Notes under the pieces: generated by a model
What the model was told of the DNA's origin: nothing
Databases searched by the model: none
The model's input: the letters and a program-made list of their open reading frames with translations, nothing else
Translations under genes and position numbers: made by a program
Assembly (NCBI RefSeq): GCF_910592395.1
Contig: NC_088318.1
Coordinates: 14,134,349 to 14,198,348, forward strand
Direction: 5' to 3'
From: Lineus longissimus
Taxonomy: Eukaryota > Nemertea > Pilidiophora > Heteronemertea > Lineidae
DNA: 64,000 nt
Shown here: positions 12,332-24,774 of the stretch, one piece after another
Numbering within the stretch: position 1 is the first letter of the stretch
Layout of the letters: every line of letters starts with the position of its first letter

Positions 12332-15300
12332 TTGAAAACTAACAACGCGTCTTAGTTCGCCTACGCCTTTTTCTAACGATTTCTATTGTCGTGCCATTAT
12401 TAACAAAACGCCATCCTCAAACACCGCGAGCATATCGCCGATAACATGACCTGGCTCATTAAACTCATGCTCACTGCTCATGCAGAAACTTCCCCGCCAT
12501 ATTTCAGTCTTGTCAGCCGTTGTCCATTTCCGTCGCGCTCAGGTCCTCTTAGTCACCCGGGGGTCTACCCCGAGTAACCCGAAGGAGCACACGCCATAAC
12601 ACTAATTTACTTGCTCCCAATAAATCCGATTCATTAAGCAAATATTCATATTATAGAGTTAAAGATTACATATCCGCCGAATGCCTTATTTATATGATTT
12701 CTGATCGAGCCCCGCGGCAAATTAGCGCTGCCAGGGTCATCTTTGCCTCTCTCTTGTTCAGCCTTATTACCGTAATGAGACCGGGGACTAAACAGCCGGT
12801 ACAGATACATATTTTCCATTTTTATCTGTGGGGGTTAAATGAGAAGCAAACGACCCTATTCATAACAGATGAATGGCTAAGAAATCACAGATAATAGTCA
12901 AGAAATGATAATTTCTTCCTCTGCTAATATGAGAAATTCGTATGAATAGAAACCGAGAGAGTTTCGCCGCGATTCGCCCCGGCGCGGGATGGAATCATTG
13001 TGCGGCGCAGAAAGACCCAGCAGATCTAATATGCCAGTCAGATCCCGATATGCAAGACGCTTCCTGTATATTTCAATACCAGCCATAAATGTACAGAATC
13101 AGAAATGACTTCGTTGATTACAAGTCAAATGGCTGCACCCTGGGTATGGTTCGCGACCGGCAGTTTTTTCGTCAATTATGATATCAGGCTCGGCTGCTCC
13201 GGGCGGCGCAAGCTTCCGCAGACTGAGATGCCAGCTGGGATCTTTGATTAGGCCACATTCAAAGAAGAGAATAGGCCACAATGAACCTACTAATTAACGA
13301 GGAGGTCATACATTATTGCCATAAGAAAATTACAGGAATACACTCTCATAAGACAATTTTAAAAGCATCATATTTATGCAATGGAACGTACATAAAGAGT
13401 TAATCAATATTCACTGGCTAACTTTAAAGGGAGACTGTAGGCAGGACCTATAGGGAGGTAAGATTCCATATGTGCGTTTTTGCGCAGCGGCAAAAGCTTT
13501 TTCGGCCAAATTGCCGGTTATTTCTCTGTGGTATTTCAATACCCGCCAGTGCGGTTGGTGTGAAAGTAACATCAAGATACACGAGCAACACGAGTTGGTA
13601 AATTTCAATTCCCAACCAATTATGATGGGAAATCCGATGTGAAACGTGGTTTTTGATAACCAACATAGATTCTAGAGGTGCCATCATAGATTCTATGACG
13701 GAATATTTTGCCTGCGTGATAACTGATTGTCAATCAAAACCTTTGACAAACTTCCATCGTGCAGTCTTGAATATATTCATGACGTACTTGTATGTATAAC
13801 TTTTCCTATTCAGTTCATCTCATCTTTCGTCTTTTGAATACGGATTAGATATGTTCTACATATTGTCGGCATGCGACAAGCTTTCTTTTCTGAGCGGATT
13901 GCAGATATGTAATAACATACCTCAAAAGCAACATACATGTATATGTATAGTCACAGCTCTGAAGATGCAAATAGGAACGCGGAGACTATGAGAGGAATAA
14001 TTAGCAGTAAGCAATGCACTTATCTGCACGTAGGTGTAGTAAAATCCATCAACTCATATTCCCGATGAAGTCGTTTTAGTTTTGTGTTATAAGCATAAAC
14101 GTCACAACCCACTCTACGCTTTTTTCCTGAAGATGGTATAAGTTATCGCGCGCGTTTCCGATTGCATTTCTAATTCTTAACAAGAGAGATAAAGAATTAT
14201 CTATTCGAGATCATCTTAGAACGCCATATAAAATCTTCCTCGTGCAACAATGACAGGCTTAAAGGCGACATTCTTCGTACTATGTTTCTTGGAGAGGGGC
14301 AGGCGCTATAGCCCCGGGGACAATTGCCTCAAGCTACAAGCGCTGATTGTTGGAATGGATTATCGAAAATACCCTCGCCGTTATCCGATATGATACAATA
14401 TCTGAGAGAAACCTGTGCATTTCTCAAGTTGTTATCACTATAAGGGGAGTTAATTGGTGTATTTAGTGTAGAGTTATTGTTCTGGAGCTGATCATAATAT
14501 TAGCCTCCGTCACCCGAGACTATCACTTCTATTGTCAGCTTGATCCGCCGCGAATCGAGGCCAGGCCCGGGGGTCCGGGGTCAACTATGTCGCTAGATGC
14601 TTAAAAAATAGGAAACGTGTTCATTGTTTATCACTTTTGTACTTGAAAATCAAACCTGACAGCAAGTATGACGGCCGAAAATACCCCACGCAACCTCCCG
14701 TTTGCCGAGATGTATCGCTCGTATTTGCAGGGTAGCAGAGTTGTACTTCACGATGCCGCTGCTTGCGAATTCCTCCTCAAAATGACCATCTGGAAATTCC
14801 CCGCTGCAGCAAAAAAGTGCCACAATTGCCGCCTCCCACGCAAGTCATGGTGTCGTCTGCTCTGAATGATATCTGGACGGCGCAGACGGTAATATTCATA
14901 TCATAACTAATCAATACGGGGGTGGATCCAAGACTCGCTCAACTGTGTGACAGGCAGTAATATCCTGATATTAATAACCGACAATAATGGGAAGGCTAGT
15001 GTTCCCGGGAGGCAGCGATGCGTCAGGACAGGTGGGAGTCATCGGATACATCCGATATTAGCTATTGAAAGCCAATCAAATCGTCATAATAATTCATAAC
15101 GGAGATGATTACCATTCGTGATGTGTCGGAAAACATCGGAAAAATTGTCGGCGGAAAATTGTATAGGTGAATCTGTCTTTTCTTGGCATCTGACACGCAG
15201 GGGATAGGAAATAATGGAATTATAATCAGTTCATTTTTAGAGATAATTTCCTTTGATGTGTTGTGGAATGCGATTCATAACGTCATTTTAGCTGATTAAC

Positions 15301-15530
15301 GGGAACATGGTACATGTATTTGTATTTGTCGTGGGTTGTTGCACGATTTCTTTGTGCAGTGACGGAGTCAGACGACCTTTGTCATGGGCGATTGGAAACT
15401 AACTGATGAATTTTAATTATAAGGTTATTTTATGACTATTTTGGAGCTCGTTTAGGAACGAAACTGATTTGTCTCATTCAGCATCCTCTGTTAGTCGCCA
15501 TCATGTTTGTAACAGGGGTAAAATTCATTC
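12332..15530. other. Gene-free stretch
   Basis: No recognisable gene. At 13,425-13,460 it carries one copy of a short dispersed motif (listed separately). The rest is AT-rich with frequent stops. Confidence 0.5.
13422..13460 (+). repeat. Dispersed motif AAAGGGAGACTRTAGGCAGGA, copy 1
   Basis: AAAGGGAGACTGTAGGCAGG here is nearly repeated at 22,526 and 53,317 in this window. A sequence of about 20 bases found three times in 64 kb is likely the terminus of an interspersed repeat whose interior has diverged. Confidence 0.5.
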
Positions 15531-15640
15531 TACGGACTGCCGTAGAACATTCAATGGAAACAAACAATTTAGGACCGGCGCCCGTGTCCTTATTGGAGAG
15601 AGTGTCCTTAATAGAGAGGTGTCCACTAAGGGATGTGCCA
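15530..15640 (-). mobile_element. GTACAGTAGAACCTC-family element, fragment
   Basis: Contains two versions of GTCCTTAATAGAGAG and ends GTGTCCACTAAGGG. It shares an internal TTCAATGGAAACAA word with the element at 32,629-32,812, read in the other direction. It is a member of the small dispersed family also seen at 21,515, 32,629, 37,005 and 53,695. Confidence 0.6.
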
Positions 15641-18600
15641 TTATATTTTTGAAATATAGCCTACTAATTCCGTGCTCAGGACGGCGCTGTCACTGACGGC
15701 GCTAGATTTACTTACCCAACCTAGCTAATACAATAGATTAGATTTGCCCTCTGGAGCCCTTCCAGAATCCGTGTAAAATATCTCAGATTGGCAAGAATCT
15801 CTCCATAATTGCTTCTGTGTCAATATGCGCGTCTCCAATAGATCTTCATTTCCTTTCCTTTAACATTAATAATTGTAAGAGATTTGATTACACGATGAGA
15901 CAAGCCGGCCATGCATCATTAGGATGCGCAATAATAAAGACATCAGGCCAGCGCGGAAGAGACATGAGCAACTTGGAAATTCTTGCGCTGCGCTGTCAAC
16001 AACAATTTTAGGAAGGTTCTGCGACTGTTACGATCATCCGAGTTGAATTCGAATTCGCACTTTGTACAGTAAAGAGAGGTTCTCCTTTGGCTGACAGCGA
16101 AGAATGGATTTTGTATTGTTTATGATGCTAGCGATTACTGCGAAATCAGACTTCGCGTACCTTAATCTTACTAGGGCTCGTGCCTAGTCTCCCTTTCACA
16201 GCTTTCGGTGTGAATAATCCCTTCTCTTGCCGCAACAGAAACGTTTGGCAGGTAGCGCAGCCTCTCACCGCATTGCGAAACCGTCGCTTTGCACGTCATC
16301 TATCGCCATGTCTTTAGTCATCACTCCTGCCTCTGATCACACAGATATTATCCTTAAGCCAGTTAGATGATTTAGTGACCCTAATCATGACATGAAATAA
16401 AACAGCAGGCGAAAATAAAGCCATTTTTATTTCAACATTGCCCCGAAGCAGTTTAATTACTGGCGCGCGTGCGCGTCTTTTATGAACGTGCATCCTTCGG
16501 AGACGAAGTGTAAACCTTTGAACGACTTCGTCGTCGTAAACGGTAACCCGTTTTTCGGAGAGTTCTCAAAGAATTCACGCAGACGTAAATTAAAATCATG
16601 TTCGACTGTCGTTTAGATGGTTGGAACAAAAGCTATGACTTTAAAGGAAGTTAAGCCTCGGGCTCATTGCTATTCATAACTAATATAATTATCTTATATT
16701 TATCTAGTTCCCCTCTCTAGTGATTTGCATAATTAATAAGCAGACGACGAGGAATCAAAGACGGAATGACGTTGACACAAGTGAATTGCATTAAATACCC
16801 TCTGGTGAGTTCCCCCTCCAGCAGATGACAGTACCAAAGTCAAAGAAACCGTCCGCCGAACAACTTCGGGAGTTTCCGGTGAACATCGGAACCGCTCTGC
16901 AAGAAAGTAATGTGCCTTTCTTGTATGTTGGTGCCCTTCACGCGCGTAAATACATAAAGGTCGTCGTAAAGGGTAAATGAAATGGAATGAAAAGGAGTGT
17001 ATGTGATAGAAACCAATGTATCAGCAGCGGGAGGCAGTATAGTTGGAAGAGGGAAGGTGGTCAAGGAAATATCCCCGAAAAGAAGAAATCTGACCGCAGA
17101 AAACGACCTCTTTTTCTTCCTCCATCCCAACTCCAACATATCAATCCCAAAACCACAAATTTTAGCAATGAAAAGGCCGACGCCAAAAAAACTAGACTGC
17201 GAAATCACATTTGGTTTACGCCATCATGGCCATTTCCTACTGGCCATCTTCAAACATAGCCGAGAGAATGGCCAAACAATGATTACCGCGTCCAAGAAAA
17301 TATGTCATCCGCGTAGAAAAAGTCCTAAACCAAGATATTAGCTAAATAGCGGTCTAATGCATAGAACCACTCACCCGTCCTTGATGTTATTGACGACCAA
17401 TATGCGAGATGGCGGGGGTAACAACATCAGCCTAATATGGCCCGAGTCTGGCGACTAGCTTATTAATTTGGATCAGCCGTCGGGAAAGATACTTGGTTGG
17501 AAGGAATAGCGGCTTTGGTCGCCTAGTCGAGCTCGAGCTCTGCCAGTGACGAGAATAAAACAGAATGACCCAGCCACCCAGACATCAACAACACTCAAAT
17601 GTTTTCCATGGCCTGATAATATACTTTCTTTTCTTACCAATACGCCGAGATAAACAACCACCTATATTCTTGAGATGACTATAATTTCATGACAGACTAT
17701 AGTATCCATCACGGCATTAAGCCATGGAGAGATGAACCACTATGATGAAGCTGGAAACGAATTGATGCTCCAGTCACAAATCACGAGCCAACAATCTCGC
17801 CACTAATTAATGACCGCGTCATAAGTAATTAATAACTCGCCGCTAGCCATCTCCTCCGAGCTAAGACTGGCCAGAACTGGATGCTGAGTTTGTTTAATGC
17901 GACTTGTTGGATTAATGAAAAAACTCAGATTCGGCCAAGAAAATGTCGCACGCGGCGAGGGAAGTTACTTTTTACCGGTCTTCTTCCTTTTCAAGCTGAA
18001 ATATACTATATGCTTGCTTTAAAAGGGGGTTAAGGGCAGAAAGACGCCGTATCCAGCTAATATGATTGTCTGAATACCTCCAGAACTGAATATCATTTCC
18101 CCCCATGGTCATGATGGTGATATTTGTGATCAGCGGACGTTCAAAGATGCCGATCACCGCCCGGAGAAATGTCAACACGCCGGGGACAGGGAAATATCTG
18201 TAAATATGGGGACATCTTTCATATTATTACTTAAGCAAACAGCCTAGAGTGTGCTCTCAGCTCTCCGTATCAGTTTACCATGGAAAACGATGTTAATACC
18301 GCTTCAATCTCGGCGCTAAACGGATTTCGCCCTGTGTCGCCGACTCAGCCGGGGCAGCGCAGAGTTTCTCCCGTAAATCAGATGACAACGCGGCGAAATC
18401 CATATGGCAGCTGCCAGCCTGTTTTCTTAATTCAAATATAAATTTCAAATCAGTTTGGTAGATCTTGCCATTAGCGGGAGGTGGTACACTAAAATTTCTA
18501 ATGTCCATCATCACACTCCGGTGAACATATTCGTGAATAATTTACGGCCGGATGGCGCGGTGAATCTTCTGCAAACATGACGAAAGGATGACTGATTCGG

Positions 18601-19285
18601 AGTGGGGAGTTGGACAGTCATAGCGCGCGAATGAGCTCTTGATGGTGTATGATCACCCTGGGCAATCGGCAATAAACCTCCGAGGGTATAGGCCACCTCC
18701 CTGGGTCAATGCTAACCACCTCTTCGAGTAAATCCAGCCTCAGTCGAAGTCTCTATACCGCTGAACAGGGATCTCGCGTACACGTCCTAAGGGTACACAG
18801 GTCAATAAGGTTTGCCATTTTAACAGTGGCCTCAATGAATCGGCAGTTGGCTTTCCAAACAGGTGATTTTGATAATCATACATAACGAACACATTCTCGA
18901 GAAACAAACCAAGATAACCAAGAAGAGCTTGTAGCGTGAGGAAAGTGAGGAAAAACCTGACCAGCGTCCGCCTTTAATCTATCCCGCCTGATATCAATTT
19001 GGCGTGCAAATAACAAATTTTGACAACTTGCTGGAGACGGACAGTTTTTCTGATATAATCATGCGTCTATTCGAACCCATGGGGGTCATTTTCATCTCGG
19101 ACCTGTGATATTCTGACCAAACGATTCTCTGTTTTTCGCTCCTCTTTTTCACCTTATGGACAAACAAAAGATGTATCATTCCCTTGGAGTGTCTTCCATT
19201 TATGTTATCGAAATTGACGAAACTAGAACAATTATGAATTCACAGTACGTGATGTTCGTCAATAGACAGATCAAAGCTGTTTGCG
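15641..19285. other. Gene-free stretch
   Basis: No recognisable gene. The 122-codon minus-strand frame at 16,840-17,208 overlaps plus-strand frames of similar length and shows no domain. A TAATTA pair lies at 17,801-17,835 (listed separately). Confidence 0.5.
17801..17835. promoter_or_regulatory. Paired TAATTAAT motifs around GCGTCATA
   Basis: CACTAATTAATGACC and AAGTAATTAATAACT flank a GCGTCAT core within 35 bp, two homeodomain-type sites in a compact arrangement. A regulatory role is inferred from the motif pair only. Confidence 0.2.
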
Positions 19286-19289
19286 GGAA

Positions 19290-19725
19290 CACCAAACTTG
19301 GAATGACATGAAGAGCAATGAGCTGCGTGCCATTGCCGGTGAGCAGGTCACCTTTCAGTTCTCACTGCAGAGGACAAGTGGCCCTGGCTCACGGCTCCGG
19401 GTCTCCTCCTTCACCAATCGTTTCAAGGTCCTTTGGCTGAGCACTCGCAGGTCCATCTGGTTGTGACGTGCCCTATCAAAGCGTCTCTCGCCTCTGGCTC
19501 GGCCACTTCATGAGCCCCATACTCAAGTCCTCTAACCACGGACGGGTATGGCGCTGGCTGCTTCTCCGGCCCTCCGCCCTCCAACAACAATTGTCTCAAA
19601 GTGATGGCCCCGAAACTAAGACACATCACTGCAGCCTGCAATTCCCAGTGAGAGATTCCCCAAGCAGATTGATCCTCTATGCAAACAGCCATCTGTTCCA
19701 AGACAACACTGATTTCGATCTTTAG
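19290..19725. other. GC-rich segment, possible eroded gene or retroelement fragment
   Basis: This 435-bp stretch is clearly richer in GC and CTC/CTG words than the flanking AT-rich DNA, and is open on both strands for about 85-112 codons. Neither translation shows a domain I recognise. An old coding or retroelement fragment would explain the composition, but I cannot name a source. Confidence 0.2.
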
Positions 19726-20388
19726 AGAAAAACCACTTATTAGAAATGATATTCCCGACATTCGAGCCTGCCAATCGCGGCGTTTCGCGACAACCCATTC
19801 TCGTTAAATCGTAATGGATTTCTCCCCGAGTAAGCAAAGACTACCACTCTACTCGCATGGATGTTGTTAAAATTGAATTTTCAAGGCTCACACGATAAAA
19901 AGAAGAAAAAGAATTAAAAGAGTTGCAGATTTTTCAATCACTCACATACGTTACGCTTCGGATCCAACACGACTTTTTTTGCTGCCATGATTTCTTTAAT
20001 GTGCACTCTCTATCAAAACTTGATGCGTTTCTTTTTGCTCCGCGCATGGAACGCACTTTGCGGTGATTTTGTGAATTTGTAAATGGATAAATCGGTCGAT
20101 AAGCTATATAGGCACGACGAGATCAAAGAACGTAAATTAACGAAAGGAATTTGATGTTCTGTTGTTGTAAATGATGCAGCAGTGATGATAGCAGCATCAT
20201 CGAATATTTGTGAAAGTATTTTTTATCAATCACATTTTTCGAAATCTTATAGGCAATCTTGTTAAAATCTTTACTTCTAGCTTCTGTCCAAAATATCACT
20301 CATTATATCTTTGATTATATGCTCTGTCGACAGGTTTAAGCCAGTTGAGAGGTCATCTTTTCTACAAAGACCTAATACAGATAAATAT
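19726..20388. other. No gene seen
   Basis: AT-rich sequence up to the SINE. It holds short runs of A and T only. Confidence 0.5.
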
Positions 20389-20645
20389 AGGGGCAGCGGT
20401 AGCGCAGTGGAAGAGAGTCGGCCTCATGATCAGGAGGTCGTGGGTTCGACCCCCGGCCGAGTCACTGCTTAGTTCCCCTACTGGTCGAGTTCAAGTGAGC
20501 ACCTTCTGGTTGCTCCTTGAAACCCCTGATTGATTTCTGTGGAGACCGGGGTAATAATATGATATCCCAAAGCGCTTTGAGCGAGAACTATAGTGTCACG
20601 GAATTGCGCTATATAAAAGACTCATTATTATATTATTATTATTAT
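20389..20645 (+). mobile_element. tRNA-derived SINE with (ATT)n tail
   Basis: An RNA polymerase III A box TAGCGCAGTGG (20,400-20,410) and a B box GGTTCGACCCC (20,443-20,453) have the spacing of a tRNA head. The body then runs into AAGCGCTTTGAGCG and GCGCTATATAAAAG, a 3' tail type shared by many animal SINEs and L2/CR1-like LINEs, and ends in an ATT microsatellite. The intact boxes suggest a fairly young copy. A free-standing tRNA gene is unlikely given the attached body and tail. Confidence 0.88.
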
Positions 20646-21514
20646 AAAATAGGCCTTTCAGCCAGCGTAAACCTGTTGACACAGTAAATATAGTCATCTG
20701 GTGCATGACTGCAGGTCCAGCTTGAAAAGGGTGACTTTCTTGTTTACAATTCATCTGGGATCTGCGACAAGGCTAGGTTTTTTAAATCTGATTAAAACTC
20801 AGCCACCACCAGTGTACCCAAGTCTGGTGTCCAAGACACATCCACCACTATTCATATCAGACTAGAACCGCCAATAATGATACATATCATATTTGGAGGC
20901 CGGAGATGATAGACAGACATCTGCATATCTCGATGTCTCCCCGGAATTTCACCGCTCGTCGGGAGGAAAAGTTATCTTTGTGAATAATATTACAAGAGAA
21001 CATTCATTTTGAATGGGAATCATCTCGGAAATTGTTTATATTATAATAGCCTGCGCTATTACATTGTTCTAGACTTTCTGTGTAGGTGGCGCTATAAGTG
21101 GTAACCAATTATGCCAACAAGGACACCCAAAGGGGTTGCAGCCCATTAACGGAACAGCCTTCTATCATAGATACATATCACATTGAAGAGATCAAGCAGA
21201 GAAAAGCATGTTTATGCATATCGTTGAGACATAACGCTGGCTGGGGAGCGGAACGCATGGCTAACATCTACGACCACCCTTGAAAAGAAACTGCCCAGTG
21301 AGGGGGACCGTCGGGCTTGACGTGATACATACTTTAGACGCTACTTGAATATTACATACTTACAGAAAACCTTTTGTAAGAAACACCCCATCAGGCTCTC
21401 CAAAGACGACTTGAATTGAAGGGAGACTAGAATGTTACTTGGAACCCTTTTATAAGAAACGGCCCATCGTGAGTGAATCCTGTCATGTGTGTAGACACAA
21501 AGAGTCATTGATTG

Positions 21515-21624
21515 GTACAGTAGAACCTCTCTATTAAGGACACCCTCGGGACTGACTAGTGCTGTCCTTAATAGAGAGGGTGACCTTAATAGAGAGATGT
21601 CCACAAAGGGAGGTTCTGCAGTAC
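21515..21624 (+). mobile_element. Short TIR element, GTACAGTAGAACCTC family
   Basis: The element starts GTACAGTAGAACCTC and ends GAGGTTCTGCAGTAC, so its ends are imperfect inverted repeats. Inside are repeated CTCTATTAAGGACAC words in both orientations. About 110 bp with no coding capacity fits a MITE or folded repeat. This is the most complete short copy in the window. Confidence 0.75.
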
Positions 21625-22525
21625 TTGAATCAAGAGTCCTTAGCTAAATCATGTAAAACAGCAATTACAAATATTTTTCAATTTTTATTAAAAAGTTGAC
21701 AAAAAATAGTTCACTTTACAAAACATTATGTAAAAGCTACTCACAAAATATGTGTACACAATATACAATTTATACACAAGTTTCTCACCATAATATGACC
21801 AAGGCCGTTGAAAAGCTTTGATTAGCTACATATAATGTACATGTTTGTTCAGACTTGAAACTTATTTAAACTATCAAAATAGTTTCGAGAAATTCCAAGG
21901 CGGACTTGGAACGCAACACCTCAAACAGAACCGCTAATAAATCTAAAGGACAAAATCACTTTACTGAAACTTGAACAGTTATCGGAACGACTTTGACCCA
22001 AAGACACATGTTCACTCAAGTTTGTTAAGTGAATCAAAAATTAAAGCAATTCCATCGAAACGATGACAAAACCTTTACGTCCATTTAACAATTATTACAA
22101 AATTTCTAACATAGTTTCATTACCACTTAAGTGGCGTAATTGAATTATCAAAAGTTAATGAGTTATCTGTCGGTCTTTGACCCATGGTTTGCGCTTTCTG
22201 TGATGTCAGGTAATCAAGCATAAAACAAGAGTTTGAACAATAATGGATAAGCATGACTTTGTTTGATCAATCAACATATACATTAACCCTCAAGGGTTGG
22301 GATTTAAATAGACTACAAAATTTCATGGAAGTTTCTATTTCTCTAGTAGAAACCAAGACAACATTCACAACTCACTCTCATCGAGCTCATCTTCGAACGG
22401 CCATGACCACGAGGCGTCCATTTCTATTCCCTGCAAAGACAGAAAGAGGAATCTTTCAGAATAAGATCAATTTCTATCAGCAAAGTCTAAAGAAAGATGT
22501 GAACTTTTCAAATCCTGGGAAAGGA

Positions 22526-22565
22526 GTTTAAAGGGAGCCCCTATAGGCAGGACCCAAGCAGGTCA
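22526..22565 (+). repeat. Dispersed motif AAAGGGAG..TATAGGCAGGA, copy 2
   Basis: TTTAAAGGGAGCCCCTATAGG then CAGGACC resembles the copies at 13,422 and 53,317, with a short difference in the middle. Confidence 0.45.
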
Positions 22566-23285
22566 GATTGAGCTAAACACAGATGTCAATAGGGGTGACA
22601 GCGCAAAGTAAATATTCATGAACACAAAAGTAAGAGGCACGCAACTAATTCCGGGTTCACAGTATAGAATTTTGCCTCTCGAACAAGGAAAATCCCTGAA
22701 ATCCACAAAAGCAACGGGCAATTCTTTTGACCCAAATCCCACATTAATTTTTCAGAGGGCTAATCCCCCAGCTTGCTCCCATGACCTGACAACGATAATT
22801 GACTTGTTCGAGTCTCAAACTACTTCAGAGACAAATGTTTCTTTTCGGCCATTAGCGCGAATCCATTTGGGCTCAAGTTGTCACCCGATATAATAACAGA
22901 GATCGAAGTGATTATGGCCATATTATATGGTATTAAAGGGTCAACTCATACATCATACGGTTGAGCCGAGTGTCAAACGGTATTAGCGCCGCGTCGTGGG
23001 ATTTAGAAATTATCACTCGCGGAGATGGTCAGTCTTAATGAGCCGAGAAGGAGGGTACAGAGGTGTCGCTGGTCAAGGAGTGTTATTTAGAATGTGACGC
23101 CAATGTTTAATTAGATGAAATATCGTTAACCCCTTGGCGTGGAGCAGAGATAAGGCCAACGTTCGCCATGCCATTTACATATTAGTTTAAGTATGACTTT
23201 TACATTGTAAATTTCAAATAACCTCGATTTGAAAGGAAATTGCGAAAAATATCTTCTTGATGGGGAAAAACTAAGGGAAATTTTG

Positions 23286-24774
23286 CAATCTGCCAGAGAA
23301 AAAAATTGTGAAAATTTTATTTCTGGCAGTTATTTCTGAAAGGAGAGGTTGTTTGCACCCCAAGTGCACCCCAAGTGCACCCCAAGGCCAGGTATAGCTT
23401 ATGTTAGTGATGGATTTTTACACTTGTTCAGATTGGACTCTTCTCTGAGAGTTTGTGTCATGCACCTAAGCTTTGGAGAATCTGCAAGAAAAAAATCGTG
23501 AAAATTTTATTTCTGGCAGTTATTTCTGAAAGGAGAGGTTGTTTGCACCCCAACCGCACCCTAACTGCACCCCAAGGCCAGTTTTAGCTCATGTCAGTGG
23601 TGGATTTTTACACTTGGTTCAGATTCGACTCTGCTCTGAGAGGTTGTGTCATGCACCTAAGCTTTGGAGAATCTGCCAGAAAAAAAATTGTGAAAATGTT
23701 ATTTCTGGCAGTTATTTCTGGAAGGAGAGGTTGTTTGCACCCCAACCGCACCCTAACTGCACCCCAAGGCCAGGTATAGCTCATGTCAGTGGTGGATTTT
23801 TACACTTGTTCAGATTGGACTCTGCTCTGAGAGGTTGTGTCATGCGCCTAAGCTTCGGAGAATCTGCCAGAAAAAAAATTGTGAAAATGTTATTTCTGGC
23901 AGTTATTTCTGGAAGGAGAGGTTGTTTGCACCCCAAGTGCACCCCAAGGCCAGGTATAGCTCATGTCAGCGGTGGATTTTTACACTTGTTCAGACTGGAC
24001 TCTGCTCTGAGAGGTTGTGTCATGCACCTCAGCTTTGGAGAATCTGTCAGAAAAAAAATTGTGAAAATGTTATTTCTGGCAGTTATTTCTGAAAGGAGAG
24101 GTTGTTTGCACCCCAACCGCACCCCATGGCCAGGTATAGCTCATGTCAGTGGTAGATTTTTACACTTGGTTCAGATTCGACTCTGCTCTGAGAGGTTGTG
24201 TCATGCACCTAAGCTTTGGAGAATCTGCCCGAAAAAAAATTGTGAAAATGTTATTTCTGGCAGTTATTTCTGGAAGGAGAGGTTGTTTGCACCCCAACCG
24301 CACCCTAACTGCACCCCAAGGCCAGGTATAGCTCATGTCAGTGGTGGATTTTTACACTTGTTCAGATTGGACTCTGCTCTGAGAGGTTGTGTCATGCACC
24401 TAAGCTTTGGAGAATCTACCAGAAAAAAAATTGTGAAAATGTTATTTCTGGCAGTTATTTCTGGAAGGAGAGGTTGTTTGCACCCCAAGTGCACCCCATG
24501 GCCAGGTATAGCTCATGTCAGTGGTGGATTTTTACACTTGTTCAGACTGAACTCTGCTCTGAGAGGTTGTGTCATGCACCTAAGCTTTGAAGAATCTGCC
24601 AGAAAAAAAATTGTGAAAATGTTATTTCTGGCAGTTATTTCTGAAAGGAGAGGTTGTTTGCACCCCAACCGCACCCCAAGGCCAGGTATAGCTCATGTCA
24701 GTGGTGGATTTTTACACTTGTTCAGACTGGACTCTGCTCTGAGAGGTTGTGTCATGCACCTAAGCTTTGGAGAT
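23286..24774 (+). repeat. Satellite-like array, 180/191-bp unit, about 8 copies
   Basis: The word GTGTCATGCACCTAAGC (with small changes) recurs at 23,455, 23,646, 23,837, 24,017, 24,198, 24,389, 24,569 and 24,749, giving periods 191, 191, 180, 181, 191, 180 and 180. The two unit lengths differ by an 11-base block (ACCCTAACTGC) in the CACCCCAA region. Each unit also carries TTTCTGGCAGTTATTTCTG and an A-run. An open frame of 431 codons (23,539-24,834) spans the array and drifts between frames of the unit because 191 is not a multiple of 3. The peptide is only the translated repeat, with no known domain, so I do not call it a gene. Confidence 0.92.

Larger units (their letters stand above)
20646..23285. 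other. Gene-free stretch with one small TIR element
   Basis: No recognisable gene. The element at 21,515-21,624 and the dispersed motif at 22,526 are listed separately. AT-rich sequence dominates between 21,650 and 22,250. Confidence 0.5.

Noticed and set aside
20400-20460. Functional tRNA gene
   Set aside because: A and B boxes are intact, but the sequence continues into a SINE body and ATT tail and no closed acceptor stem was seen.
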